Assembly: GCF_003105155.1 (NCBI RefSeq)
Contig: NZ_QETK01000024.1
Location: 1 to 64,000 of the forward strand
Direction: 5' to 3'
Length of the DNA stretch: 64,000 nucleotides
Source: Pseudomonas sp. SDI
Lineage (GTDB): Bacteria; Pseudomonadota; Gammaproteobacteria; Pseudomonadales; Pseudomonadaceae
Shown: piece by piece, positions 55,113 through 63,806 of the stretch
Layout: each line of letters begins with the position of its first letter
Numbering within the stretch: position 1 is the first letter of the stretch
Position numbers and translations under genes: made by a program
Notes under the pieces: generated by a model
The model's database searches: none
Told to the model about the DNA's origin: nothing
What the model saw: only the letters and a program-made list of their open reading frames with translations

Positions 55113-56588
55113 TCAGGCCTGGTACAGCGAATCGGCGTAGGCCGCTTCGATTTCCTTGCGCCGTGGCCTGCCGGTCACGGTGTAGAAATCGCTGCGGAAC
55201 TGCTCGATGTCGTTGATCAATTCGAAGCGGCGGATCCGTGCGAAGTCCGCCAGGCGATGTTCCAGGCGCTTGAGCTCGGCCACCACATCGGCGTGATTGG
55301 CCTGACTCAGGACAATCGCCGCCGGCTCGTCGCGGCCTTCGCCCATAACGATCAGGTCGTCGATCAGCGGGCTTTCCTTGTAGATCGTCTCGACCCATTC
55401 CGGGGAAATGTTGCGCGCCGTGGACAGGATGATCACGTGCTTCTTGCGCCCGGTGATGTACAGGAAACCGTCGCGGATCTCGGCGATATCGCCGGTATGC
55501 AGGTAACCGTCGGACAGGTCGCAGGCGGTGTCGTCGGCGTTGTAGTAGCCGGCGCAGAGCGTCGGGGTGTCGACCAGCAGTTCGCCGTCGACGAATTTTG
55601 GAATGATCCCGTCGAGCAGCTTGCCGGCCGAGCCGATGCGCCGTTGGCCCGGGTAGTTCAGCGAGATGATCGAGCTGTTCTCGCTCAGGCCGTAGGCCTC
55701 GTACACCTCAATGCCCTTGCGGTCGAGCGACTCCAGGGTGGCCAGGGGGATCTTCGCCCCGCCGGTGATGATGTGCGGGTTGTTCACCCCGAACAGCGCG
55801 GTGGCGCCGACCGGGTCGAGCAGGCCGTCGGCCTCTTCCAGCAGCTTGGGCGGCAGGTAGAGGAAGTTCGGGTTGTTCGGCGCGATCAGCTCCAGGTAGT
55901 GCCGCGCATTGCCGGAGGCCGAGCCGTATTCCGGCACACCTTCGGGCATCAGCGTCAGGCTGCCGCCGGAGAGGATCGGGATGAACACCCCGAGCACCTG
56001 CTCGATCAGCAGGCTCATCGGCACGATCGAGAAGTAGTGCAGCGGCTGCGGCGGCAGGCGCTTGAGCACGTTCTCCACCAGCAGGCCGACCGCTTCGTCG
56101 CGGATCATCACGCCCTTGGGTTTGGAGGTGGTGCCCGAGGTGTGGATAACCGAGACGATACCCGGCGCAATGCGCTCGCCGCCTTCCAGGGTGCCGCGCA
56201 ACTGCTCGATGTTCGACGGCAGCAGCCACGGTTTGCCCGGCAGAATGCGCGAGATACGCTGGCCGGTCTGTTCGTCGCGAACGAAGATCGCGCTGGCCTT
56301 GGACAGCAGGCTGCCGATCTGGTCGTCGGAAAATTCGATCGGCACTGGCAGCAGCACACCGCCGACTTTCTGGATCGCCAGCAAGGTGCTGACCCATTCG
56401 TAGCTGGAGCGCATGGCAATGCCGAACACCAGCCGGTCGCAGGAACCGAAGATCGCCTGCAGGCCGTTGGCGATGCGCTCGACATCGTCGCGCAGCTCAC
56501 TCAGGCGATAACTGCGGCCATTCATTTCACGGATCAGGTCACGGTCGGCGCTGGTCGCCAGGTAGTCGAGCATCAGTGTGGAGATCAT
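55113..56588 (-). CDS. Acyl/aryl-adenylating (ANL superfamily) ligase
   Basis: The 491-residue adenylating enzyme has P-loop TSGTTSKPKG (150-159), YGLSE (299-303), HTGD (364-367), hinge GRKK (380-383) and the C-terminal catalytic lysine, probably K478 (RPRRKEIE). It is shorter than acyl-CoA synthetases (about 550) and ends soon after the lysine. Substrate is unknown: it may be a fatty or small carboxylic acid. It is coupled to the TauD-like gene by a 1-nt overlap (TGATG). No carrier-protein gene is nearby, so the adenylate or CoA ester may be used directly. Confidence 0.88.
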   Translation of the reverse strand: MISTLMLDYLATSADRDLIREMNGRSYRLSELRDDVERIANGLQAIFGSCDRLVFGIAMRSSYEWVSTLLAIQKVGGVLLPVPIEFSDDQIGSLLSKASAIFVRDEQTGQRISRILPGKPWLLPSNIEQLRGTLEGGERIAPGIVSVIHTSGTTSKPKGVMIRDEAVGLLVENVLKRLPPQPLHYFSIVPMSLLIEQVLGVFIPILSGGSLTLMPEGVPEYGSASGNARHYLELIAPNNPNFLYLPPKLLEEADGLLDPVGATALFGVNNPHIITGGAKIPLATLESLDRKGIEVYEAYGLSENSSIISLNYPGQRRIGSAGKLLDGIIPKFVDGELLVDTPTLCAGYYNADDTACDLSDGYLHTGDIAEIRDGFLYITGRKKHVIILSTARNISPEWVETIYKESPLIDDLIVMGEGRDEPAAIVLSQANHADVVAELKRLEHRLADFARIRRFELINDIEQFRSDFYTVTGRPRRKEIEAAYADSLYQA

Positions 56589-57520
56589 CACAGTGCCCCC
56601 TCCAGACGGTAGCTTTGCGCACCGAAGATCCGGCGGCCGGTGTCTTCGAGCTTGCGCCGGCCATGCATGACCCGGCTGTTGTCGATCACCACGATGTCGC
56701 CTTTCTTCCAGAAGTGGTCGTAGGTGTTGCGCGCGGTGACGTCCTTGATTTCGTCCCAGATGTCCATGGCAATATCTTCGCCATTTTCCCAGGTAATACG
56801 CGGCGGCTCGTAGTTCACACTTGGGCCGAGCATCGAGTTGCAGAAGCTCAGGCGCTTGGAGAAGCAACTGCGCACAATCGCGGAGGTTTTAAGCTCGGTA
56901 TAAATCAGGTTCTGGTCGATGCGCCGGTAAGTTTGCCCTTCGACCATGTCGTTAACCTGTTGCAGGTGTTCGTCGGTGATCTGTTCGAACGGCAGTTGCA
57001 GTTCCACACTGAGGAACCGCCGCACATTCGCCCAGGGAATGCGCCGGGCATATTTGATCCGGTTGTTCTCGAACAGGCGGCGGGTCGCCGGGCTCAGGTC
57101 GAACAACACGCGCTGGCCGTCGCACATGGTGGTTTCCGAACCGACCCGGGCTTCTTCCAGGCAGTAGAACCATTGCAGGTCGGGGTTGAACGGCAGGTTG
57201 CCATTTTCCCGGTGCAGGCCCATTTCCAGCAGGCCGGCATTGATTTCCGCGGTGTTGGCAGTGGACGCGGTACGCGCAGGGTCGAAAGTAACTTTCGACG
57301 AATGCGCACTGACGAAATCGTTGAATTCCTGCAAACCGTCACCGAAGTCGCGGTACACCACCATGCCACTGTGGGCGAGGTCGGCGTACAACTCCTGGGT
57401 GGATACCGACTCGGTCACTTTGGTGGCCGGCGATACCGAGTAGATGCACTCGAAACCATAACCTGGGGTGGGGTTACGGAAGTAATTGTGGATAACGGTT
57501 TGCGCAGTATTCGCAGACAT
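56588..57520 (-). CDS. TauD/SyrP-like non-heme iron oxygenase
   Basis: This 310-residue TauD/TfdA-superfamily enzyme has an HxE variant of the iron facial triad: H103 and E105 (GLHREN) with distal H286 (VIDNSRVMHGR) and a likely 2-oxoglutarate-binding arginine at 296/297. HxE with NGNLPFNPDLQWFYCLEEA resembles the SyrP/clavaminate-type hydroxylases of natural-product pathways rather than taurine dioxygenase (HxD). It probably hydroxylates, desaturates or rearranges a product intermediate. It starts the ligase-hemolysin operon, 155 nt after the LysR gene. Confidence 0.85.
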   Translation of the reverse strand: MSANTAQTVIHNYFRNPTPGYGFECIYSVSPATKVTESVSTQELYADLAHSGMVVYRDFGDGLQEFNDFVSAHSSKVTFDPARTASTANTAEINAGLLEMGLHRENGNLPFNPDLQWFYCLEEARVGSETTMCDGQRVLFDLSPATRRLFENNRIKYARRIPWANVRRFLSVELQLPFEQITDEHLQQVNDMVEGQTYRRIDQNLIYTELKTSAIVRSCFSKRLSFCNSMLGPSVNYEPPRITWENGEDIAMDIWDEIKDVTARNTYDHFWKKGDIVVIDNSRVMHGRRKLEDTGRRIFGAQSYRLEGAL

Positions 57521-57605
57521 GGGTTCGTTCCTCCTTGATCGATATTCGGCGCGGCTGCACCGAGTACGATCAAGTTAGGGGAAAACCCATGGGGGGTGGT
57601 TTTAA

Positions 57606-57644
57606 CATTTCGAAATGCATTCGGAAAAATTAAAACCGGTTTTA
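57606..57644 (-). promoter_or_regulatory. Two palindromes in the LysR-oxygenase interval
   Basis: CATTTCGAAATG (57606-57617) and TAAAACCGGTTTTA (57631-57644) are perfect dyads in an AT-rich 155-nt gap ahead of the oxygenase operon. They are natural candidates for the LysR protein's binding site. Confidence 0.5.
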
Positions 57645-57675
57645 AAACAACCTGTTGCGGCAATTAAAAAGCGTA

Positions 57676-58608
57676 TTACGGATTATTTTCGGCGGCCGCC
57701 GCCTGCATCAGTTCGCGCAGCATGCGCAGGTCCTGGCTGCCCTTGCGCTCGCGGCACCAGATCATGTCGAGGGTGAAGGTCGGAAAGCCCAGCGGCGGCT
57801 CGAACACCTGCACGCCCTCGGGGATGGTCAGCAGCTTGACCAGCCGCGAGGGCAGGGCCAGGGTCGCCGGCAGCGTCGAGATGATGTTCAGGCAGGCGTG
57901 GTAGGTGTTGGCGCGGGCCACCACCATGCGCGAGCGGCCGATCTTCTCCAGCCAGCTGTCGACCATGTTCTTTTCCGAGATCCACGGCGTAGGGAACACC
58001 TGCGGCATCGAGCAGAACTCGTCGACGCTGAGGTTCGGCTCGTCGCTACTGCGGCGGATGCTGGTCAGGCAGACGAAGCTGTCGGTAAGGATCGGCTCCC
58101 ATTCCAGCTCCGGGTGCATCTGGTGATAACCGGGACCGAAACCGATGGTCAGGTCGATATCGCCGGACAGCAGGCGGTCGACCGGCAGGTCGCGGCTGAG
58201 CCGGTCGACATGTAGCGAGACGTTCGGGTTGTTGCGGATCAACCGCTGCAAGGCCGTAGGCATCAGCGACAGCTCGAAATATTCCGGCGCACAGATACGC
58301 CAGACCTTGGCGATGCTGGAGATGCCCTCGGCGTTGATGTCCTCGGCGCAGCGGTTCACCGACTCGACCACCATGCGCAGGTATGGGTTGATCTTCTCGG
58401 CCTTGGTCGAGGCGGTAAGCACGCCATGCGAGGAGGCGAACAGCACGTCGTCGAAACAGGTCCGCAGCCGTTTGAGGCAGTAGCTGACGGTGGGCTGGCT
58501 GATGTTCATGATTTCCGCGGTGCGCTTGGCGCTGCGGTGCTCGAACAGGTTGAGGAATACCACGATGTCCTGCAGGTCCAGCTGTTTCAGATAATTGCTA
58601 TGAAGCAC
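57676..58608 (-). CDS. LysR-family transcriptional regulator
   Basis: The 310-residue LTTR starts at GTG 58608, next to GGGAGAGG. N-terminal winged HTH: LQDIVVFLNLFEHRSAKRTA then ISQPTVSYCLKRLRTCFDD. The co-inducer-binding domain covers about 90-300 (FELSLMPTALQRLIRNNPNV, DIDLTIGFGPGY). It shares orientation with the oxygenase gene immediately downstream, unlike the usual divergent arrangement, but the palindromes in between support control of that operon. Confidence 0.88.
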   Translation of the reverse strand: MLHSNYLKQLDLQDIVVFLNLFEHRSAKRTAEIMNISQPTVSYCLKRLRTCFDDVLFASSHGVLTASTKAEKINPYLRMVVESVNRCAEDINAEGISSIAKVWRICAPEYFELSLMPTALQRLIRNNPNVSLHVDRLSRDLPVDRLLSGDIDLTIGFGPGYHQMHPELEWEPILTDSFVCLTSIRRSSDEPNLSVDEFCSMPQVFPTPWISEKNMVDSWLEKIGRSRMVVARANTYHACLNIISTLPATLALPSRLVKLLTIPEGVQVFEPPLGFPTFTLDMIWCRERKGSQDLRMLRELMQAAAAENNP

Positions 58609-58654
58609 ACGCCTCTCCCTGGTTGGTAATACCGCATTCCGTTGCTGACGCCGC

Positions 58655-59158
58655 TTAGCTGGGCACCACTTCACCCGGCAGGCTGAGCATCACCTGCTTG
58701 AGCAATTCGGCCAGCTGGGCACGCTGCTCCGGCGCCAATGCCCCGAGCGCCACGTCCTGAATCTGCGTGTGCACGCCCACAGCCGACTCGATCAGCGCCA
58801 GACCCTGCGCCGTCAAGCCGACGTGCTGGCTGCGCCCATCATGCGGGTCGGGCACGCGGGCAATCAAGCCGGCGCTTTCCAGGCGCATCAGGCGGTTGGT
58901 CATCGCCCCCGAGGTGACCATCAGCGAACGGTACAACTGCGTCGGTGACAAACGATAGGGCTGGCCCGAACGGCGCAGGGTGGCCAGCACATCGAACTCG
59001 CCTTCCTTGAAGCCGAAGGTCATCAGCGCGTCGGCCCGCATTTTCTCCAGATGCTTCATCAGCCGCGACATACGCCCGAACACCAGCATGGTCGAGGCAT
59101 CCAGCTCGGGCATCGCGGCCTGCCACTGGGCCACGACGAAATCCACATGATCGTCCAA
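58655..59158 (-). CDS. MarR-family transcriptional regulator
   Basis: The 167-residue regulator has a winged-helix core (about 45-125): GEFDVLATLRRSGQPYRLSP, YRSLMVTSGAMTNRLMRLES (recognition helix) and the DPHDGRSQHVGLT wing. It is divergent from a hydrolase-MFS pair with a palindrome between them, so it probably represses that pair (and itself) until a small aromatic or drug-like ligand binds. Confidence 0.9.
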   Translation of the reverse strand: MDDHVDFVVAQWQAAMPELDASTMLVFGRMSRLMKHLEKMRADALMTFGFKEGEFDVLATLRRSGQPYRLSPTQLYRSLMVTSGAMTNRLMRLESAGLIARVPDPHDGRSQHVGLTAQGLALIESAVGVHTQIQDVALGALAPEQRAQLAELLKQVMLSLPGEVVPS

Positions 59159-59259
59159 CTGCCACCTCTTGCCTGGTTTTGTCGATAAGTCGACAAGCCT
59201 ATGCGCCAGGCCACGGCGCCGTCCAATCCGTGTACTGCACTTTTATGACTACCATGTAT

Positions 59260-59271
59260 CTTAACGTTAAG
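59260..59271. promoter_or_regulatory. Candidate MarR operator
   Basis: CTTAACGTTAAG is a perfect 12-bp dyad in an AT-rich patch, about midway between the divergent MarR and hydrolase start codons. Confidence 0.65.
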
Positions 59272-59317
59272 TTATTTTGGCGACGCGCTTCATCAAGGAC
59301 GACGACGGGAGACTGGC

Positions 59318-60154
59318 ATGTCATTTTTTTTCCACGACCAGCAAGAGTATTACTACGCCGATTTCGGCCAGGGCGATCCGGTCGTGCTACTGCACGGCCT
59401 GGGCAACACCGGCCGCGCCTGGCTGCAACAAGTGCCGGCGCTGCTTGCCGCCGGTTACCGGGTAATCGTCCCGGACCTGGCCGGGCATGGCGCCTCGGCC
59501 GGCCTGCAGGCGCCGATGTCGCCGGCCATGCAGGCCAAGGCGATCATCCGTCTGCTGGAACATCTGGGCCTGGACTGCGCCGATATCGTCGGCCTGTCGC
59601 TGGGCGGCATGGTGGCTCTGGAGCTGACCATCGCCGCGCCCGAGGTAGTCAATCGGCTGGTGGTGGCCGGGACCTTCTACCGCCTCGACACGCCCAACGA
59701 TCGCGGCATGCTCGACGACTGGTGTCAGGCCCTGGCCCAGCCGCATGGTTGCCTGAAGCGCTTCGAAGCGACCTGGCCGCTGCTGGTGGGCGAGCGCTTC
59801 ATGGACACCGCCCAGGGCCTGGCGGCCTATCAGGCCTGGCACGCGCAGGCAGCCAAGGACAACCACAGCAATCACCTGCACTGGTGCGCCGGTTTGCGCG
59901 GCTACAACGTCGAGGCCGAGCTGGCCTCGATCCGCCGGCCGACCCTGGTGACCTATGCCGACCAGGACCGCATCAGCCCGCGGCGCATCTCCCGGCAGAT
60001 CGCCGCGATGATCCCCAACAGCGAATGCGTGGGGATTGCCAACGACGGACACGTATTCAACGTGTCGGCCAGCGATGAGTTCAACCGTACGCTGGTCGGC
60101 TTCCTCGGCACTACGCACGCGGCGGGTTCGCCGCTCACCTCTTTTTCCGTGTAA
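59318..60154 (+). CDS. Alpha/beta-fold hydrolase
   Basis: The 278-residue enzyme has the oxyanion strand VVLLHGLGNTGRAW, the nucleophile elbow GLSLGG (Ser near residue 94), an acidic residue in TYADQDRI (near 217) and catalytic His in NDGHVFNVS (near 246). It is like 3-oxoadipate enol-lactonase or bromoperoxidase-type esterases; substrate unknown. Next to a MarR regulator and an MFS transporter it may belong to uptake and first breakdown of a small organic compound. Confidence 0.87.
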   Translation: MSFFFHDQQEYYYADFGQGDPVVLLHGLGNTGRAWLQQVPALLAAGYRVIVPDLAGHGASAGLQAPMSPAMQAKAIIRLLEHLGLDCADIVGLSLGGMVALELTIAAPEVVNRLVVAGTFYRLDTPNDRGMLDDWCQALAQPHGCLKRFEATWPLLVGERFMDTAQGLAAYQAWHAQAAKDNHSNHLHWCAGLRGYNVEAELASIRRPTLVTYADQDRISPRRISRQIAAMIPNSECVGIANDGHVFNVSASDEFNRTLVGFLGTTHAAGSPLTSFSV

Positions 60155-60163
60155 AGGACTGCC

Positions 60164-61357
60164 ATGAAAAATCCCACTGCACAAAGCCCGGTCTCTCACG
60201 GCTGGGTGATTCTGGTCATTTTGCTGGTCGGCTTGAACCTGCGGCCGATCCTCGCCGCCATCGGCCCGCTGCTGGCCGACATCCAGCAGGCCACGGGCCT
60301 CAGTAGCGGCGGTGCCGGGTTACTGACCACGCTGCCGGTGGTGGCCATGGGCATCTGCGCGTTGAGCGGCGCCTGGTTGCAGCGCAACCTCGGCGAAACC
60401 CGCGGGGTGGGCCTGGGCCTGGCGATCATTGGCGTGGCGTGTGCGCTGCGCTGGGTGTTCAACGATGCCGCCGGGTTGATCCTGACCGCCGGCCTTGGCG
60501 GCGCCGGGATCGCCCTGGTGCAGGCCTTGATGCCGGCTTACATCAAAGGCCATTACCCACAGCGTGCCGGGCAACTGATGGGCATCTTCACCACCGGAAT
60601 CATGGGCGGTGCGGCGATTGCGGCGGCTTCGGCGTATCCACTGGCGCAAGGTAGCGGCTGGTCGGCGACGCTGGCCCTGGCGGCGCTGCCGGCGTTGCTC
60701 GGGGTGCTGGTGTGGGTGCTGTGCGCAACGCGGGCGAGCACTTCGGCGGGCAAGGCGGCGGTGTCGCTGCCGTTGCGTTCGGCGCGGGCCTGGTTGCTGA
60801 TGGTGTTCTTCGGCATTGGCACCGGGGCGTACACACTGGTGCTGGCGTGGTTGCCGCCGTTTTACGTGCAACTGGGCTGGAGTGCTTCGGACAGTGGTTA
60901 CCTGCTGGGTGCGTTGACGCTTACCGAGGTGGTGGCCGGGTTGATCGTGTCGTTCTGCATCGGCAAGTTCCCGGACCGCCGGGTGCCGCTGATTGTGGTG
61001 TTGCTGCTGTTGCTGGCGGGGTTGGCGTGTCTGATCCTGGCGCCGTTGCCATTGGCGTTGTGGGCGGCGTTGTTGCTGGGGCTGGGGATCGGGGCGTTGT
61101 TCCCGCTGTCATTGATCGTGACCATCGACCATGCCGTGGATGCGCCGAGTGCCGGGGCGTTGCTGGGGTTTGTACAAGGCGGTGGGTATTTGATCGCCAG
61201 TACCATGCCGTATGTGGCTGGGCTGATCCGTGATCACTCGTCGAGCTTGCAGCAGGCGTGGGTGGCGATGGGGCTGGGGGTGTTGCTGTTGTTGGTGCTG
61301 GCGTTGTATCTGAGGCCTGGGTTGAAGATCAGCGAGGCACGAATGGTGGCGGCCTGA
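60164..61357 (+). CDS. CynX/NimT-type MFS transporter
   Basis: The 397-residue MFS protein has 12 spans and begins VGLNLRPILAAIGPLLADIQ, the hallmark of the cyanate/nitroimidazole (CynX/NimT/YeaN) subfamily. It also contains GLGGAGIALVQALMPAYIKGHYP and a basic inter-domain loop. Nine nt after the hydrolase stop, so the two form an operon. The 3' half of the gene is notably T- and G-rich at third positions (frequent gtg, ttg), unlike the C-rich neighbours. Confidence 0.87.
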   Translation: MKNPTAQSPVSHGWVILVILLVGLNLRPILAAIGPLLADIQQATGLSSGGAGLLTTLPVVAMGICALSGAWLQRNLGETRGVGLGLAIIGVACALRWVFNDAAGLILTAGLGGAGIALVQALMPAYIKGHYPQRAGQLMGIFTTGIMGGAAIAAASAYPLAQGSGWSATLALAALPALLGVLVWVLCATRASTSAGKAAVSLPLRSARAWLLMVFFGIGTGAYTLVLAWLPPFYVQLGWSASDSGYLLGALTLTEVVAGLIVSFCIGKFPDRRVPLIVVLLLLLAGLACLILAPLPLALWAALLLGLGIGALFPLSLIVTIDHAVDAPSAGALLGFVQGGGYLIASTMPYVAGLIRDHSSSLQQAWVAMGLGVLLLLVLALYLRPGLKISEARMVAA

Positions 61358-61362
61358 CGGGC

Positions 61363-61389
61363 CTCATCGCGGGACGAGCCCGCGATGAG
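61363..61389. terminator. REP-type hairpin between MFS and yheV genes
   Basis: CTCATCGCGGG and CCCGCGATGAG form a perfect 11-bp stem around an ACGAG loop, between convergent stop codons. Confidence 0.7.
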
Positions 61390-61401
61390 ACCCCACCGAT
61401 G

Positions 61402-61668
61402 TCACTCAGCCGGCTTCTTCAACTTCGGATTGGGGAAAAACTGCACCGTCTGCACACTCGGCTTCGCCGCCGCAGGCTGCGCCTGGTTAACCCGAGTGCC
61501 CAATTCCTTGGGCACCGACAACCCCTGCTCATTGAGGGTGTCGCTGAACCCGCACGCCACGCACTCACGGTGCGGAACACCCTCCTCGTTCCACATCATC
61601 AGCTTGTCCGGCTCGCTGCACGCCGGGCAGACCGCCCCGGCAATGAAGCGTTTCTTGGTCTTGCTCAT
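61402..61668 (-). CDS. YheV-family zinc-ribbon protein
   Basis: The 88-residue protein from ATG 61668 has two CxxC pairs (AVCPACS and HRECVACGFSD), typical of a zinc ribbon, followed by a Pro/Ala-rich tail ending FFPNPKLKKPAE. It matches the YheV/DUF2387 family usually found beside prlC. Its ATG overlaps the prlC stop by 4 nt, so it is translated with prlC. Function unknown. Confidence 0.88.
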   Translation of the reverse strand: MSKTKKRFIAGAVCPACSEPDKLMMWNEEGVPHRECVACGFSDTLNEQGLSVPKELGTRVNQAQPAAAKPSVQTVQFFPNPKLKKPAE

Positions 61669-63716
61669 GCCGCCTGTTCCTCGCTCAAACCACAATGGCG
61701 CAACAGTGCATCGATCGACGGCTCACGCCCACGGAAGTCGACGAACAGCCGCATCGGCTCCTGCGAACCACCCCGCGCCAGAATCGCTTCACGGAACGCG
61801 CGGCCCGTCTCGGCATTCAACACACCTTCTTCCTCGAACCGCGAGAACGCGTCCGCCGACAACACTTCAGCCCACTTGTAGCTGTAGTAACCGGCCGCGT
61901 AACCGCCAGCAAAAATATGCGCAAAGCTGTTCGGGAAGCGGTTGTACGCCGGTGGACGCATCACCGACACCTCGTCGCGCACGCCTTCGAGCACTTCCAG
62001 CACGCTGCGGCCATCGCCATGGCTGGCATGCAGTTCGAAGTCGAACAGCGAGAACTCCAGCTGGCGCACCATCATCAGCCCGGACTGGAAGTTCTTCGCC
62101 GCCAGCATCTTCTCCAGCAGATCCTGCGGCAACGCTTCGCCACTTTCGTAATGCCCGGAAATCAGCGCCAGGCCCTCAGGCTCCCAGCACCAGTTTTCCA
62201 TGAACTGGCTCGGCAGCTCGACCGCATCCCAGGCCACGCCGTTGATGCCCGACACGCCCGCATGCTCGATACGGGTCAGCAGGTGATGCAGGCCATGGCC
62301 AAACTCGTGGAACAGCGTGGTCACTTCATCGTGGGTCAGCAGCGCAGGCTTGCCGGGCGCGGCCGGGGTGAAGTTGCACACCAGGTTCGCCACCGGGCTC
62401 TGCAGGCTGCCAGCCTCGGTACGACGACGGTCGCGGGCGCCGTCCATCCAGGCGCCGCCACGCTTGTTGGCGCGCGCATACAGGTCGAAGAAGAAGCGCC
62501 CGACGTGCTCGCCGTGCTCCTTGATCTCGAACAGGCGCACATCCGGGTGCCAGCTATCGAAGCCCTTCAGCTCGGCAATCTCGATGCCGTATAGGCGCTG
62601 AACGATGGCGAACAGGCCGGACAGCACCTTGTCGATCGGGAAGTAGGCGCGCAGGGTTTCCTGGGAAACGCTGTAACGCTGCTCACGCAGCTTCTCGCCA
62701 AAGTAGCCGCTGTCCCAGCTTTGCAGGTCGCTGGTGCCTTGCTCGGCGGCATACGCCTTGAGCTGAGCCAGGTCCTGGGCGGCGAACGGTTTGCTGCGCG
62801 TGGCCAGGTCACGCAGGAAGCTCAGCACCTGGTCGCTGGACTCGGCCATTTTGGTTGCCAGGCTCAGCTCGGCGAAGTTGGCGTAGCCAAGCAGCGTGGC
62901 CAGCTCCTGACGCAGGTCGAGAATCTCGCGCATCACCGGGCCGTTGTCGAATGTGCCGGCATTCGGCCCTTGATCGGAGGCGCGGGTGCAGTAGGCGGCG
63001 TAGATCTCTTCGCGCAGCGCACGGTCGCTGGCGTAGGTCATGACCGCGTAATAGCTCGGGAACTCCAGGCTGATCAGCCAGCCGTCGAGGCCTTTGGCCG
63101 CGGCCGCGGCCGCCATCTGCGCCTTGGCCGAATCGGTCAGGCCGGCCAGTGCCGATTCGTCGGTAACGTGCTTGGTCCAGGCCTGGGTCGCGTCGAGCAG
63201 CTGGTTGGAGAAGCGGCTGCCCAGCTCGGACAGCTTGCTCTGCACCTCGGCATAGCGTTTCTGCTGGTCGGCCGGCAGGTCGATACCCGACAGGCGGAAA
63301 TCGCGCAGGGCGTGGTCGAGAATAGTCTTTTGCGCCACATCGAAGCCGGCGGCTTCGTCGCTGGCAGCCAGGGCCTCGTAGGCCTGGAACAATTCGCGGT
63401 TCTGCCCCAGCTCGGTGGCGTAGGCGCTCAGCGCCGGCAGGCAGGACTCATAGGCTTCGCGCAGCTCGGCGCTGTTGCACACCGCATTGAGGTGGCTGAC
63501 CGGGCTCCAGGCGGCGCCCAGGCGGTCGTTAAGCTCGTCCATCGCCAGCACCAGGCCAGCCCAGGTCGGCTGTTGGCCCTGGTTTTTGAGAATCTCGGCA
63601 ATGGCGGTACGGTTGTCGGCCAGGATCTGTTCAATCGCCGGCAGCACGTGCTCGGCGCGGATTGCCGAGAAGGGCGGCAGGTCATAGGACTGCAGAAGCG
63701 GGTTGTTCGCACTCAC
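61665..63716 (-). CDS. prlC: Oligopeptidase A
   Basis: The 683-residue M3A metallopeptidase from GTG 63716 (MSANNPLLQSYDLPPF) has zinc motif FHEFGHGLHHLL (HEFGH 470-474, close to E. coli OpdA). It includes conserved GAWMDG and RTRIEHAGVSGIN-type substrate-loop sequences. It degrades signal peptides and short peptides in the cytosol. The length equals the family norm and yheV follows with 4-nt overlap, as in other gamma-proteobacteria. Confidence 0.94.
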   Translation of the reverse strand: MSANNPLLQSYDLPPFSAIRAEHVLPAIEQILADNRTAIAEILKNQGQQPTWAGLVLAMDELNDRLGAAWSPVSHLNAVCNSAELREAYESCLPALSAYATELGQNRELFQAYEALAASDEAAGFDVAQKTILDHALRDFRLSGIDLPADQQKRYAEVQSKLSELGSRFSNQLLDATQAWTKHVTDESALAGLTDSAKAQMAAAAAAKGLDGWLISLEFPSYYAVMTYASDRALREEIYAAYCTRASDQGPNAGTFDNGPVMREILDLRQELATLLGYANFAELSLATKMAESSDQVLSFLRDLATRSKPFAAQDLAQLKAYAAEQGTSDLQSWDSGYFGEKLREQRYSVSQETLRAYFPIDKVLSGLFAIVQRLYGIEIAELKGFDSWHPDVRLFEIKEHGEHVGRFFFDLYARANKRGGAWMDGARDRRRTEAGSLQSPVANLVCNFTPAAPGKPALLTHDEVTTLFHEFGHGLHHLLTRIEHAGVSGINGVAWDAVELPSQFMENWCWEPEGLALISGHYESGEALPQDLLEKMLAAKNFQSGLMMVRQLEFSLFDFELHASHGDGRSVLEVLEGVRDEVSVMRPPAYNRFPNSFAHIFAGGYAAGYYSYKWAEVLSADAFSRFEEEGVLNAETGRAFREAILARGGSQEPMRLFVDFRGREPSIDALLRHCGLSEEQAA

Positions 63717-63806
63717 GGTTGGACACCTTGGCAGAAGAAACACCAGCCCATCTTAATTACAATCGACGCCGACCGCAGCTATCAGCCTTAGAGAGAGATG
63801 CTATTC

